DNA of 34,116 nt. It comes from Candidatus Hydrogenedentota bacterium. Its GTDB lineage: Bacteria > Hydrogenedentota > Hydrogenedentia > Hydrogenedentales > JAGMZX01. The stretch spans positions 4,689 to 38,804 of the forward strand of contig JAGMZX010000046.1 in assembly GCA_018005585.1 (NCBI GenBank), given 5' to 3'. The translations under genes were made by a program, and so were the position numbers. The notes beneath the pieces are model-generated. The model was not told the origin of the DNA. It worked only from the letters and a program-made list of their open reading frames with translations, and ran no database searches. This document shows, piece by piece, positions 1 to 7,814 of the stretch. Each line of letters starts with the position of its first letter. Within the stretch, counting starts at the first letter, position 1.

Positions 1-917
1 AACGCGTGACGGTTCCGCGGCAACTCGGCGAGCGCCTGCATCGGATGGCGGTAGAAGTGGTCCACAACGTCCAGCAACGTCTGGCGCATCTCCGGAGTGC
101 CTCCTGAGCCGCCGGGCTCCTGGCCCCAGATGAACCACATCAAGCTTGCGAACGATGGAACGGCCTCGTACGGATTTCGCACGCAACAGACTATCTTCGC
201 GTCCGGAAACGTCTCGTTCAGGCTCTGGACCTTCGCGCTGAAAGACGGGTTCTTCGACAACAGCCGTTTTTCGGGCCCATGCACATATAGATGCCGCTGC
301 ACGCATCTCTTGTAGTACGCCATGATGCGCGCTCTGTCCTGTGGCGCGAGCATGTCGTCAAAGTACAGCAGATGCTTCAATTCGTCCACGAATGGAAACG
401 CGAACATCATGAATGCGCTCACGAACCTGTGCACAAGCAGCCATTCATCTTCTTCCGGCTCGAACAAGCTGATATGGTGCATTCTCCGAAAACCGCCGAG
501 CAGCCAGCCGTCGAACTTCACCAGGGCCTTTCGGCCCAATCCGCCCAGCGCCGCGTCCGCGCGCGCCAGCGCATACAAGAGCTTGCGCCCGATGATCGAA
601 GGCGCCAACACAAGCTCCCAGAACTGAAAGGTCGTGAATTGCCCCGAGTCTTCTTTCAAGACACGATGCAGGAAGGTTGTACCGCTCCGCGGTATGCCTA
701 CCACGAATACGGGTTCCTTCACTTCGGTCTTCCGGTAAGCCGGGAAAAAGATCTCGTCCAGAAAAAGCGCCAGCGAATGCACCAGCCAGCCCAGGAACAG
801 CGCAGGGATGAAGATGCCCTGAAGCAGGAACCGCTTGGGCGTCAGCGGGACCAGCCTGTCCTTGTTCGACGCTATCACCTTCCAAATCAAACGGAGATAA
901 AGGGGCAAGCCAAACAT
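1..917 (-). CDS. Sulfotransferase family protein (C-terminus cut by window edge)
   Basis: Predicted PAPS-dependent sulfotransferase of the Sulfotransfer_3 type, which moves a sulfuryl group from 3'-phosphoadenosine-5'-phosphosulfate to a hydroxyl or amine acceptor. The frame is open from the ATG at 917 to the window edge (305 codons). Residues 74-84 read GIPRSGTTFLH, the classic 5'-phosphosulfate loop. Near residue 240 the stretch KIVCCVRNPYEAVPS fits the 3'-phosphate-binding motif. An N-terminal hydrophobic stretch (about 30-55) may be a membrane anchor. A purine-rich GGGA lies upstream of the ATG. It follows the PHP-domain gene by 100 bases on the same strand. The acceptor cannot be told from sequence. 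The C-terminal end lies outside the window. Confidence 0.85.
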   Translation of the reverse strand, partial: MFGLPLYLRLIWKVIASNKDRLVPLTPKRFLLQGIFIPALFLGWLVHSLALFLDEIFFPAYRKTEVKEPVFVVGIPRSGTTFLHRVLKEDSGQFTTFQFWELVLAPSIIGRKLLYALARADAALGGLGRKALVKFDGWLLGGFRRMHHISLFEPEEDEWLLVHRFVSAFMMFAFPFVDELKHLLYFDDMLAPQDRARIMAYYKRCVQRHLYVHGPEKRLLSKNPSFSAKVQSLNETFPDAKIVCCVRNPYEAVPSFASLMWFIWGQEPGGSGGTPEMRQTLLDVVDHFYRHPMQALAELPRNRHA

Positions 918-1017
918 GCCTTTTCCCTGCCAAGCACGATCCTCAAGAATTGTCGCGCAACTCCCCGGTTGGATTCCAGCCCGCGCTGCTCTTGCCGCAT
1001 GCGGGGCGACCGCGGAG

Positions 1018-2463
1018 TCACTCTGCGTCCACGACCCGGATCGGGTTCGTAAGCACCCAAGGCGCCATACCAAGCGCGTAATTCTCGCCGGTCACCGTAA
1101 TCTCGCCGGGAACGCGAAGGTCAGCCTGTATGCGGTACTTGCCGGGCGCCGTGACCGCGTATTCGAAGGTCTTGCCCTCGATGTCAACGACCTTCTTGCC
1201 GTTACGGAACAAAGTGAACCGGCAGGACAGCGGCGCCTCCGCCAGCAGCTTGAGATCGGGTGTTAGCGCAATCTGTTCGCCCATGGTCACCTGCTGGCCG
1301 TTGCCTTGAGCAACGTAGGCGAAGCCGCTAGCGTCCGCCAGCATGTTGAACGCGATGAAGGCGCGGCCCTCGCGCAGCGCGTCCAACAGCGCCGTCTCGG
1401 TGAGTTCCTTCGCCAGCAGATGCGTGTTGACGAAGCGAGCCGAGCGTTCATAGGGGTCTGCGTCTATACGAAACACCTGCTTATCCGGCTCCAGCGGCCC
1501 GAAAAACACGCGAAGCAGCAGTCGCGTGAAGATATTCAAGTCGAGTTCATACAGCTTGTCTTCCGGATCGTTGTGGCCAGTATCCAGCAGCAACAGCGTA
1601 TCCCGCGCGGTGTAGACACCCCGCACGCCGACGTTCTGGTGGCAGTCGTTCGCGGCGATGGCGGTGATGTCCCGGTGCAGGCTCTGCTCGTCCCATTTCT
1701 GGACCAGCATCGCGAGGATCCACCAGTCGAACATGTGCCGCAGCGTCTGGTCGCCGTACGAGAACAGGTTGATCAGGAATTCCTTGACCAGCTCCGGCCG
1801 CGAGTGCTTCTCCATCAACTCGTCCAGAATGTCGGTATGGATGTTGTAAATCTCCATGCCGTCGATCTCGGGAATGTGAAATGGGCGGCCCGCCTCGACG
1901 TGCCCCAGGCATAACACGCCGCCGAGCGCCCGAATCTCCTTCGCCAACTCAGCGGGGTCGGCATCGTTGCGCAGTACAGCGTCCTCAGGCAACCCCCACG
2001 GCATGAACCCCTCCGTCATCTCGAAACCCTGCACGAAAAGGATACCGTCGTGCACGCCGCGCCAGCCCAACGAGTAGTCCGCCTTGCCGTCCACCACGTG
2101 GTCCGTAAGAAAGATGAATTGGCATTGCGCTTTGTGCAGTGCTTCGGCGATCTCCGGAAACTGCACTTCCGAGTCATGTGAGATATGCGAATGGCTGTGC
2201 ATGACCCCCCGGTACTCGTTCCAGCCGGTCTTGAGCGACACTGGGGTACGTTGCGCAGCCAAGTCCTTCCATGCGGCCGCCTGTCTCGGAAACAGCCAGA
2301 AATGACGATATAGCTGCGGCGCAAACGCGCCCAGAAACGCACCGGCCAGCAGTACAACCGCACATAAGAACAATCGCAGACCCCAGCGGAAAAAACCTCT
2401 GACTATCCGCCGAATCCGTCCTTTGCGTTCCAAGACAAGTGCCTCCGGGTAATGGTCCGGCAT
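1018..2463 (-). CDS. Membrane-anchored PHP-domain metal-dependent phosphoesterase
   Basis: Predicted PHP-superfamily hydrolase (481 aa) tethered to the membrane. A positively charged N-terminal tail (about 12-30) leads into one hydrophobic helix (about 30-50), and the rest is probably extracytoplasmic. Metal-ligand motifs are in the usual order: HSHSH at 89-93, LTDH at 119-122, then GHVEAG and later ANDCH. These match PHP proteins acting on phosphoesters, but the substrate is unknown. The C-terminal ~100 residues look like a beta-sandwich domain. I chose the ATG at 2463 because the charged tail then precedes the helix. A TTG at 2529 with AAAGG upstream is an alternative that adds 22 residues. 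Same strand as its neighbours, with the sulfotransferase downstream. Confidence 0.8.
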   Translation of the reverse strand: MPDHYPEALVLERKGRIRRIVRGFFRWGLRLFLCAVVLLAGAFLGAFAPQLYRHFWLFPRQAAAWKDLAAQRTPVSLKTGWNEYRGVMHSHSHISHDSEVQFPEIAEALHKAQCQFIFLTDHVVDGKADYSLGWRGVHDGILFVQGFEMTEGFMPWGLPEDAVLRNDADPAELAKEIRALGGVLCLGHVEAGRPFHIPEIDGMEIYNIHTDILDELMEKHSRPELVKEFLINLFSYGDQTLRHMFDWWILAMLVQKWDEQSLHRDITAIAANDCHQNVGVRGVYTARDTLLLLDTGHNDPEDKLYELDLNIFTRLLLRVFFGPLEPDKQVFRIDADPYERSARFVNTHLLAKELTETALLDALREGRAFIAFNMLADASGFAYVAQGNGQQVTMGEQIALTPDLKLLAEAPLSCRFTLFRNGKKVVDIEGKTFEYAVTAPGKYRIQADLRVPGEITVTGENYALGMAPWVLTNPIRVVDAE

Positions 2464-2648
2464 CCCGATGGTAGCGCCGCGGCGCCTGCTTTCAGCGGCA
2501 CGGAAGCCTTCCCGAACCGGGCCTGCCAAACTGCCTTTAGCCCGATTTCAACGCACACGCGCCGGCCTTATCCGCTTTTCGGGGCGCACGCCGCGCACTG
2601 CGAGGGAATCCAGCCATTCAGACATGCGCACATCTGTCCGGCACGACT

Positions 2649-2670
2649 GGCCCACATTGAACACTGGGCC
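2649..2670. promoter_or_regulatory. Inverted repeat GGCCCA-N10-TGGGCC
   Basis: Six-base perfect arms separated by ten bases, in the gap between the small membrane protein gene and the PHP gene. It could be a weak operator for the PHP gene or a chance palindrome in GC-rich DNA. There is no T-run, so it is not a good terminator. Confidence 0.2.
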
Positions 2671-2750
2671 TGGCCGCGCTGGCTGCAACCGGCACGCAGC
2701 TTGACCCGGCCCCGCCCAAAAGCGGCATTCTGCCTTGGGTTGTGGAAGGT

Positions 2751-3170
2751 TCAGCCTACGCTGGTGGGACTGCCGATGGAGAGGTCGCGGCGCGCCGTGG
2801 CAATACTGATGGTGAAGCCGGCCAGCACATCCAAAAGCGAAATAAGCATGAGCAGAATGAAAGGCGCGGTGCCGGCGCCGTCCACAACCAGCAACTCCAC
2901 GAGGAATATGATGAACACGGACATGGACAACATGTGGTCAATAATGGTGGTCCGGGACACCCGCGTGGCCTTGAGTATCTCAAAGAAGAGCAGAAAGATG
3001 CCCAGCCCAACGAGCAAATCCGCTCCCCCAAGAGCAATAGGCGTTTCCTGCGCCAGGCGGGGGATCGAGATCAGCGTCGCGTTCTCCTGAAAATTGGCTC
3101 CGGCCATCATGGCCACATTGTAGATAACCAGGACAATGAACAGTAGCGGAAAATAGAGAACGTATTTCAT
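2751..3170 (-). CDS. Small four-helix integral membrane protein, unknown function
   Basis: A 139-aa protein that is almost entirely hydrophobic, with four predicted transmembrane helices (about 3-22, 45-67, 75-96 and 100-122). Loops are short and the C-terminus is polar. The third helix starts in a TTIIDHMLSMSVF segment whose Asp and His could matter, but I do not recognise the family with confidence. The ATG at 3170 is preceded by GGGGAG at good spacing. It has its own promoter candidate about 160 bases upstream and sits between the metallophosphoesterase and PHP genes on the same strand. Function unknown. Confidence 0.75.
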   Translation of the reverse strand: MKYVLYFPLLFIVLVIYNVAMMAGANFQENATLISIPRLAQETPIALGGADLLVGLGIFLLFFEILKATRVSRTTIIDHMLSMSVFIIFLVELLVVDGAGTAPFILLMLISLLDVLAGFTISIATARRDLSIGSPTSVG

Positions 3171-3315
3171 GCTCGACTCCCCTGCTCCCAGCCCGCAGCC
3201 GGTGTCATCCGCACACCGTCCGCAAGAGGGACGCAGATGATGCTACCCCAATGAGGTTGTCTCACGATACCCGGAGCGCACGGAGCACAGTCCGCGCGCT
3301 CAAACCGCATTCCAT

Positions 3316-3330
3316 CACGCTGCTAGCGTG
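3316..3330. promoter_or_regulatory. Palindrome CACGCT-GCT-AGCGTG at predicted start site
   Basis: Six-base perfect arms around a three-base centre. It lies just downstream of the -10 element of the leftward promoter at 3336-3365, so it covers the predicted transcription start. It could be a repressor operator or a 5' mRNA hairpin. Confidence 0.35.
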
Positions 3331-3335
3331 ACCTG

Positions 3336-3365
3336 AACCTAGCACAACCTGGAAATTCTTGTCAA
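3336..3365 (-). promoter_or_regulatory. Sigma70-type promoter for the small membrane protein gene
   Basis: On the minus strand a perfect TTGACA (3360-3365) is followed after 18 bases by TAGGTT (3336-3341), with TG one base upstream of the -10 (extended -10). The predicted start is near 3329, giving a leader of about 160 bases before the ATG at 3170. The -10 matches the consensus at only three positions. Confidence 0.5.
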
Positions 3366-3433
3366 TATGGGGAAACCCCGAATCTAACGCCTCCAGACGG
3401 CGCTATCCGGGGCGCTGCCCGCCTGACCCGGCA

Positions 3434-4300
3434 TCATGGCGTCTCAAACGTCAGGATTTCTCGTGTCTCGATGATGTCACCAGTAACGCGGACGTGCAGG
3501 AATCCAATCGGCGCGTTATTGAAATTCCAGCAACAGGACCGCACCTGGAATACCCGTGTCCGCCCGACGGAGTACTCCCTCGTCGGCAGGTGCAGATGAC
3601 CGAAAAACATGGCCAAAGGCTGTTTCTCCGCCACCAGCGCGTTGAACCAGCGGGAATCGTTCCGGCTCAGGAACATGTTGCGGTCCGCGCCGTCCGGTTC
3701 CGGCGGGATATGCGCAAAGAGGATTTTTCGCGGTTCCGGCAAGACAAGTTCCCTTTCAATCCATTCGCACTGGCCGGACGGCTCGATGTTCTCCGAACAG
3801 AATTGCCCCACATGCTCGCCGCCTTTGCCCGCATCACACATGCTGATGAACCGGATGCCTTTGTGAACGAAGCTGTAGTAGTCCGAGGCGCTCCCATCAA
3901 CCTTGAAATCGTCCGGGAACATGGCGCGAAGCAGACTGCGTGTTTCCCGGTCAGACTCATGATTCCCCGGCGTGACGTGAACAGGGATATCGAGGAGCGC
4001 CAGGCCCGGCTTGATGGCCTCGGGATGGATATCGCCCAGGAGCAAGAGGAAGTCCGGCCGGGAGGCTGCCTCCATTTCCTCTATCGCGCGAACGCACGCG
4101 GCGAACTTGTCCACACCGCTGCCATAACGTTCCAAGCCCGGTTTTGGACCCTCGGCGGCATGAGGGTCCGCGACCACGCAAAAGCAGAAGGAAGAAGCTC
4201 CTTCCGGACCTCCGGCCAGCGCCGAACGCATCCCAGGCCCGCAGGTCCAGGCCGTTCCAACCGCCGCGGCGGCATGTTTCAAGAAATTTCGCCGATTCAT
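3434..4300 (-). CDS. Tat-exported calcineurin-like metallophosphoesterase
   Basis: Predicted dinuclear-metal phosphoesterase (288 aa) exported folded by the Tat pathway: MNRRNFLKHA at the N-terminus followed by an alanine-rich stretch. The metal-binding motifs of the calcineurin-like family are all present in order: DPH (45-47), GDIH (89-92), GNHES (112-116), H197 in LFAHIPPE, and GHLH (234-237). This makes an active enzyme likely; the substrate is unknown. The start at 4300 puts the twin-arginine motif at the N-terminus; a start nine codons earlier is possible but would bury it. It follows the Gfo/Idh/MocA gene by 51 bases, so the two are probably co-transcribed. Confidence 0.85.
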   Translation of the reverse strand: MNRRNFLKHAAAAVGTAWTCGPGMRSALAGGPEGASSFCFCVVADPHAAEGPKPGLERYGSGVDKFAACVRAIEEMEAASRPDFLLLLGDIHPEAIKPGLALLDIPVHVTPGNHESDRETRSLLRAMFPDDFKVDGSASDYYSFVHKGIRFISMCDAGKGGEHVGQFCSENIEPSGQCEWIERELVLPEPRKILFAHIPPEPDGADRNMFLSRNDSRWFNALVAEKQPLAMFFGHLHLPTREYSVGRTRVFQVRSCCWNFNNAPIGFLHVRVTGDIIETREILTFETP

Positions 4301-4351
4301 CGCGGGCCCTCGCGATCCTTGGGGCATGAGGCATTCGTTTCACGCAAACGG

Positions 4352-5722
4352 CTAGACGAGGCTCCACCCTTCGCGGTACGTGCGCTTGATGAACTGGTCC
4401 GCTTCCGGGGCGTTGTCCGCGTGCAGGGTTTCCGGGTTCCACTGCAGTTTCTTGCCGGTGCGGTAGGCCACGTTACCAAGGTGATTCGCCTCTGTGAGCC
4501 AACCTGCATGCTCGAAATTGCACGTGGTCGGCGCACCCGTCTTGCAGGCGTGTATCCACTCCGCGTGATGACCGATCGACGCCGGAATGAACGGCTCGGG
4601 ACGCACAAAGTCCTGGAACGTGTCCTCGGGCAGGAGCTTGTGCCTTCCGTAGTCGGAAAGGACCATGCCCTTGTCCCCTACAAAAAGCACGCCGTCGTTC
4701 CACTGCGGGATGCCGCCTTCGGTCCAGATGGCGGGCTTGTTCCTGCCCTGATACCAGGTTAGCGTCAGGGCGGGCATGTCGCCGCGAGCGGCATACTCAT
4801 ACGTGACCTGCATCGAGGCGGGCGCTATTTCCGCATGCACGGGCGGGCCGGAGGCTTCGGCCGTGAGCGGGCATTTCAGGTTGAGCGCCCAGAACGGCAG
4901 GTCGTTCCAGTGGCTGCCCAGGTCCGACATGGTGCCGTTCCCAAAGTCCCACCACCGGTACCATTTCGGCCCCGGGAAATAGACGTTGTTGAACGGGCGC
5001 ATGGGCGCGGGACCAACCCACAAATCCCAATCGAGCCCCTGCGGAACCGGGTCCTCGCCCGCCGGGCGTTCCTGCGCAAACACGATATCCTCCGCCTGCT
5101 TGGCTTCGGCCTCGCTCTGCCAGCCCCAGGCCCGCGAGACCCAGACATGCGCCTCGCGCACCGGGCCAATCGCGCCGCTCTGAATCAATTCGACCACGCG
5201 CCGGTAGTTGTCGCCCGCGTGGATTTGCGTGCCCATCTGCGTGGCCACTTTCGCCTTCGCCGCCGCCTCACGAATGATACGCGCCTCCCATATATTGTGC
5301 GTGAGCGGCTTCTCACAATATACATGCTTGCCCAGTTGCAGGGCGGGCAGCGTCGCGAACGCATGCGTGTGCTCGCAGACGCTCACCACCACCGCGTCGA
5401 AATCGTTCGCATGCTCGTACAGCTTGCGGAAATCGGTGAACCGGGCAGCATCCGGTGCGCGTTGCGCCGCCGCCTCGATTTTCCTTTCGTCTACATCACA
5501 CAATGCAACGATGTTCTCGCTCGCAACCTCCGTGAAATTGCCCACGCCGCGCCCGCCCGCGCCGATAATGGCTATGTTCAGGCGCTCATTCAGGTTCTGG
5601 CCCCGCACCACCGCGGGAAATCCCACGGTTGCAGCGCCCGCCGCCACGGCGGACGCGCGCAGGAAATCGCGCCGCGAAAAACGGCTTTCTTTGTGTCCTC
5701 TCTTCACGCTTGGCTGTGCCAT
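4352..5722 (-). CDS. Tat-exported Gfo/Idh/MocA family oxidoreductase
   Basis: Predicted NAD(P)-dependent sugar or cyclitol oxidoreductase (456 aa). The N-terminus holds SRRDFLRAS (16-24) and an alanine-rich helix, a Tat signal typical of this family in Planctomycetota-like genomes. A Rossmann fold follows with GAGGRG at 54-59, then CDVDERK near the end of the second strand, and CEKPLTH, which carries the family's EKP catalytic lysine motif. The C-terminal half is the usual alpha/beta substrate domain, rich in Trp and aromatic residues. The ATG at 5722 is preceded by GAGAAGGA. A 10-base inverted repeat sits directly upstream. The metallophosphoesterase gene follows at 51 bases. Substrate unknown; a secreted cofactor-carrying enzyme acting on free or polymer-derived sugars is plausible. 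Confidence 0.88.
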   Translation of the reverse strand: MAQPSVKRGHKESRFSRRDFLRASAVAAGAATVGFPAVVRGQNLNERLNIAIIGAGGRGVGNFTEVASENIVALCDVDERKIEAAAQRAPDAARFTDFRKLYEHANDFDAVVVSVCEHTHAFATLPALQLGKHVYCEKPLTHNIWEARIIREAAAKAKVATQMGTQIHAGDNYRRVVELIQSGAIGPVREAHVWVSRAWGWQSEAEAKQAEDIVFAQERPAGEDPVPQGLDWDLWVGPAPMRPFNNVYFPGPKWYRWWDFGNGTMSDLGSHWNDLPFWALNLKCPLTAEASGPPVHAEIAPASMQVTYEYAARGDMPALTLTWYQGRNKPAIWTEGGIPQWNDGVLFVGDKGMVLSDYGRHKLLPEDTFQDFVRPEPFIPASIGHHAEWIHACKTGAPTTCNFEHAGWLTEANHLGNVAYRTGKKLQWNPETLHADNAPEADQFIKRTYREGWSLV

Positions 5723-5739
5723 GGTGTCTGTGTCCTTCT

Positions 5740-5760
5740 CGGGCGATGGGCCATCGCCCG
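5740..5760. promoter_or_regulatory. 10-base inverted repeat upstream of the Gfo/Idh/MocA gene
   Basis: CGGGCGATGG and its exact complement CCATCGCCCG are separated by a single G. The element ends 18 bases before the start codon at 5722 and sits next to the ribosome binding site GAGAAGGA. It could be a dimeric-repressor operator or an mRNA hairpin controlling translation. No T-run follows it. Confidence 0.45.
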
Positions 5761-5868
5761 TTGTGTGAGGCGCCCGAATTCAGCCGACCCGATGTCGTTC
5801 CCGCACGGGACAAGGGAGAAAACCAGAATCGGACGCGGTCTCCCGGATGCGCCCCCGTCCCGGACGTC

Positions 5869-5898
5869 ATCGTAGACAAGGTCATCCCGCCGATTCAA
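5869..5898 (-). promoter_or_regulatory. Promoter candidate for the Gfo/Idh/MocA-phosphoesterase pair
   Basis: Minus-strand TTGAAT (5893-5898), 18-base spacer, then TACGAT (5869-5874). The predicted start lies near 5862, about 140 bases before the ATG at 5722. It lies between this gene and the upstream dehydratase, so the pair may be transcribed independently. Confidence 0.35.
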
Positions 5899-5931
5899 TG
5901 GACATGCCCGCAAGCGCTTCGGCGAGACGGG

Positions 5932-7569
5932 CTATTCGAGCACCGCCCCGCGCGCCGCGGACGTGACGTGCTTCACGTACCGGCGCATGAAACCGGGCGG
6001 CACTTCGCGTTGCGGCGGCCGGAATTCCCTGAGCCGCGATGCAACGTCGATGCCCGCCACGTCAAGCCGGCGGTGCGGAATGTCGATGGTCACGACATCG
6101 CCATCCCGCAGCGCGGCGATCGGGCCGCCCGCGGCGGCCTCCGGCGAGATATGGCCGATGCAGGGGCCGTCCGACGCGCCCGAGAACCGCCCATCCGTGA
6201 GCAGCGCCACCCGTTTCAGCGGTGATTGTGAAAGGGCCAGCGTGATGGCGAGCGTCTCGGGCATTCCCGGCCCGCCGCGCGGGCCCTCGTTACGGATGAC
6301 GACCACGTCGCCCTCGCGGAATGCGTCCGCCTCAAACGCGGCGAGCGCGTCCTTCTCCGATTCGAAAACGCGGGCGGGCCCGTTGAAGGTCAGCATCTCG
6401 GGCGCCACGGCGGACTGCTTCACGACCGCGCCTTCCGGCGCGAGGCCGCCGAAGAGGACCACGGTGCCGCCTTCCGCCATCCAAGGGTTCTGTTTCGTGC
6501 GGATGACGGCTGGATCGCGCACTTCCGCCGAGTTCACGATGTCGCCAAGGGTCTGGCCCGACACGTTGAGGGCGTCGAGATACAGGTCGCCGGCCAGCAT
6601 CTTCATGACGGCCGGCACGCCCCCAGCCGCATACAAATCGATGATTCCGTGCGGCCCGTTGGGCGCAACCGAGAGCAGCGTGGGAATCTTCCGGTTGAAC
6701 TCGTTGAAAACGGCAAGCGGAAACTCGAAGCCGAGTTCATGCGCGATAGCCGGCAGATGCAGCGTCGAATTCGTCGAGCCGCCGATGGCCAGATCCATCA
6801 TCACGGCGTTTTCCAGCGCCTCGCGCGTGAGCAGTTTCCGGGCCGTGAACGATGCCTCACACGATGCCACGATGCGCTGGCCCGTCTGACGCGCGAACAG
6901 CAGCTTCTCCGGGTGCGACGCGGGAACATTCGCCGACCCCGGAAGCGCCAGCCCCATCGCCTCGGTGAGGCATTGGAACGTGTTGGCCGTGCCCATCACT
7001 TCGCAAGCGCCGCACCCCGCCGCCGTGCAGCATTCCAGCGCCATCGCGCTGCCCGCGTAATCCTTCGCGTTTACGCTGGGCTTGCGCGCAGGGTTCAGGC
7101 GGACCTGCCACGCATTCGGTCCGCCTGCAAGAAAAATGGCGGGCAGGTCCAGCCGCGCCGCCGCCATGACCATGCCCGGGATGATCTTGTCGCAACTCGC
7201 GATCATGACCATCCCGTCGAACATCATGCTGCGCACGTGCGTTTCGACGATGTCCGCGATCAGTTCGCGCTGCGGAAGGATGTAGCGCATGCCCTCATGG
7301 CCCTCGGCCATGCCGTCGCAGGGCGCGGGAACGTTGAATTCAAACGGGATGCCCCCCGCCGCGTGGATTCCGTCCTTGACCCGCTGCGCAAGCAGGCCCA
7401 GGTGCATGTGGCCGGGGTTCAGGTCCGTGTTCGAGTTGACCACGGCAATAAACGGCTTGGACATCGATTCGCCGATATCCGCCCCCGTCGCCTTGATCAG
7501 TGACATGCGCAGCATCGCGACTACGCCATCGCGGAAATCGAAGAATCGCCCGCTGTTCCGCTTGCTCAT
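5932..7569 (-). CDS. ilvD: Dihydroxy-acid / sugar-acid dehydratase, IlvD/Edd family
   Basis: Predicted Fe-S dehydratase (545 aa) of the IlvD/Edd family. Either it makes 2-keto acids for branched-chain amino acid synthesis (IlvD) or it dehydrates a sugar acid. Recognisable blocks are PCDGMAEGHEGMRY (82-95), SCDKIIPGM (125-133) with the metal-ligand region, GACEVMGTANT (187-197), and a C-terminal half with GGPGMPE and TDGRFSGA. Where 2Fe-2S-type enzymes have a Cys (PCN), this protein has NPGHMHL (51-57), as in E. coli-type IlvD from memory. The ATG at 7569 has a strong GGAGGA ribosome site; the longer TTG-started frame is unlikely. The neighbouring sugar oxidoreductase makes a sugar-acid role possible, so the symbol is tentative. 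Confidence 0.85.
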   Translation of the reverse strand: MSKRNSGRFFDFRDGVVAMLRMSLIKATGADIGESMSKPFIAVVNSNTDLNPGHMHLGLLAQRVKDGIHAAGGIPFEFNVPAPCDGMAEGHEGMRYILPQRELIADIVETHVRSMMFDGMVMIASCDKIIPGMVMAAARLDLPAIFLAGGPNAWQVRLNPARKPSVNAKDYAGSAMALECCTAAGCGACEVMGTANTFQCLTEAMGLALPGSANVPASHPEKLLFARQTGQRIVASCEASFTARKLLTREALENAVMMDLAIGGSTNSTLHLPAIAHELGFEFPLAVFNEFNRKIPTLLSVAPNGPHGIIDLYAAGGVPAVMKMLAGDLYLDALNVSGQTLGDIVNSAEVRDPAVIRTKQNPWMAEGGTVVLFGGLAPEGAVVKQSAVAPEMLTFNGPARVFESEKDALAAFEADAFREGDVVVIRNEGPRGGPGMPETLAITLALSQSPLKRVALLTDGRFSGASDGPCIGHISPEAAAGGPIAALRDGDVVTIDIPHRRLDVAGIDVASRLREFRPPQREVPPGFMRRYVKHVTSAARGAVLE

Positions 7570-7627
7570 GTTCCCGGCTCCTCCGCGCGCTCCGCGGTTT
7601 CCTGTCACCCGATATCATGCGCGCCGC

Positions 7628-7656
7628 ATCATATGCGAACACCCGCCGGATGACAA
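7628..7656 (-). promoter_or_regulatory. Sigma70-type promoter for the dehydratase gene
   Basis: Minus-strand TTGTCA (7651-7656), 17-base spacer, TATGAT (7628-7633). The predicted start near 7621 gives a leader of about 50 bases. This is one of the best promoter matches in the window. Confidence 0.6.
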
Positions 7657-7677
7657 TCCGTCAGCCCATGACCCGGA

Positions 7678-7707
7678 TTGACCGTTCGCGGCGTCAACGG
7701 CTAGATT
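7678..7707 (+). promoter_or_regulatory. Sigma70-type promoter for the GH-like gene at 7815
   Basis: TTGACC (7678-7683), 18-base spacer, TAGATT (7702-7707). The predicted start near 7714 gives a leader of about 100 bases. It is back-to-back with the leftward promoter of the dehydratase. Confidence 0.5.
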
Positions 7708-7814
7708 CTACGTCTGACTGCGCGCGTTTCTCCGGTGTTGTGCAGCCCGAGCGTTCGCGCCCGGTCTTCCCGGACGGGACGTCCTTCGGGACGACGCATA
7801 AGAAGGATAACGGC

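Noticed and set aside
445-933. 162-codon minus strand ORF
   Set aside because: It is the wrong frame of the sulfotransferase gene; the true frame contains the GIPRSGTTFLH loop.
3359-4762. 467-codon + strand ORF
   Set aside because: It runs antisense through the metallophosphoesterase and oxidoreductase genes, has Arg/Pro-rich composition with no motif, and is explained by GC-rich third positions.
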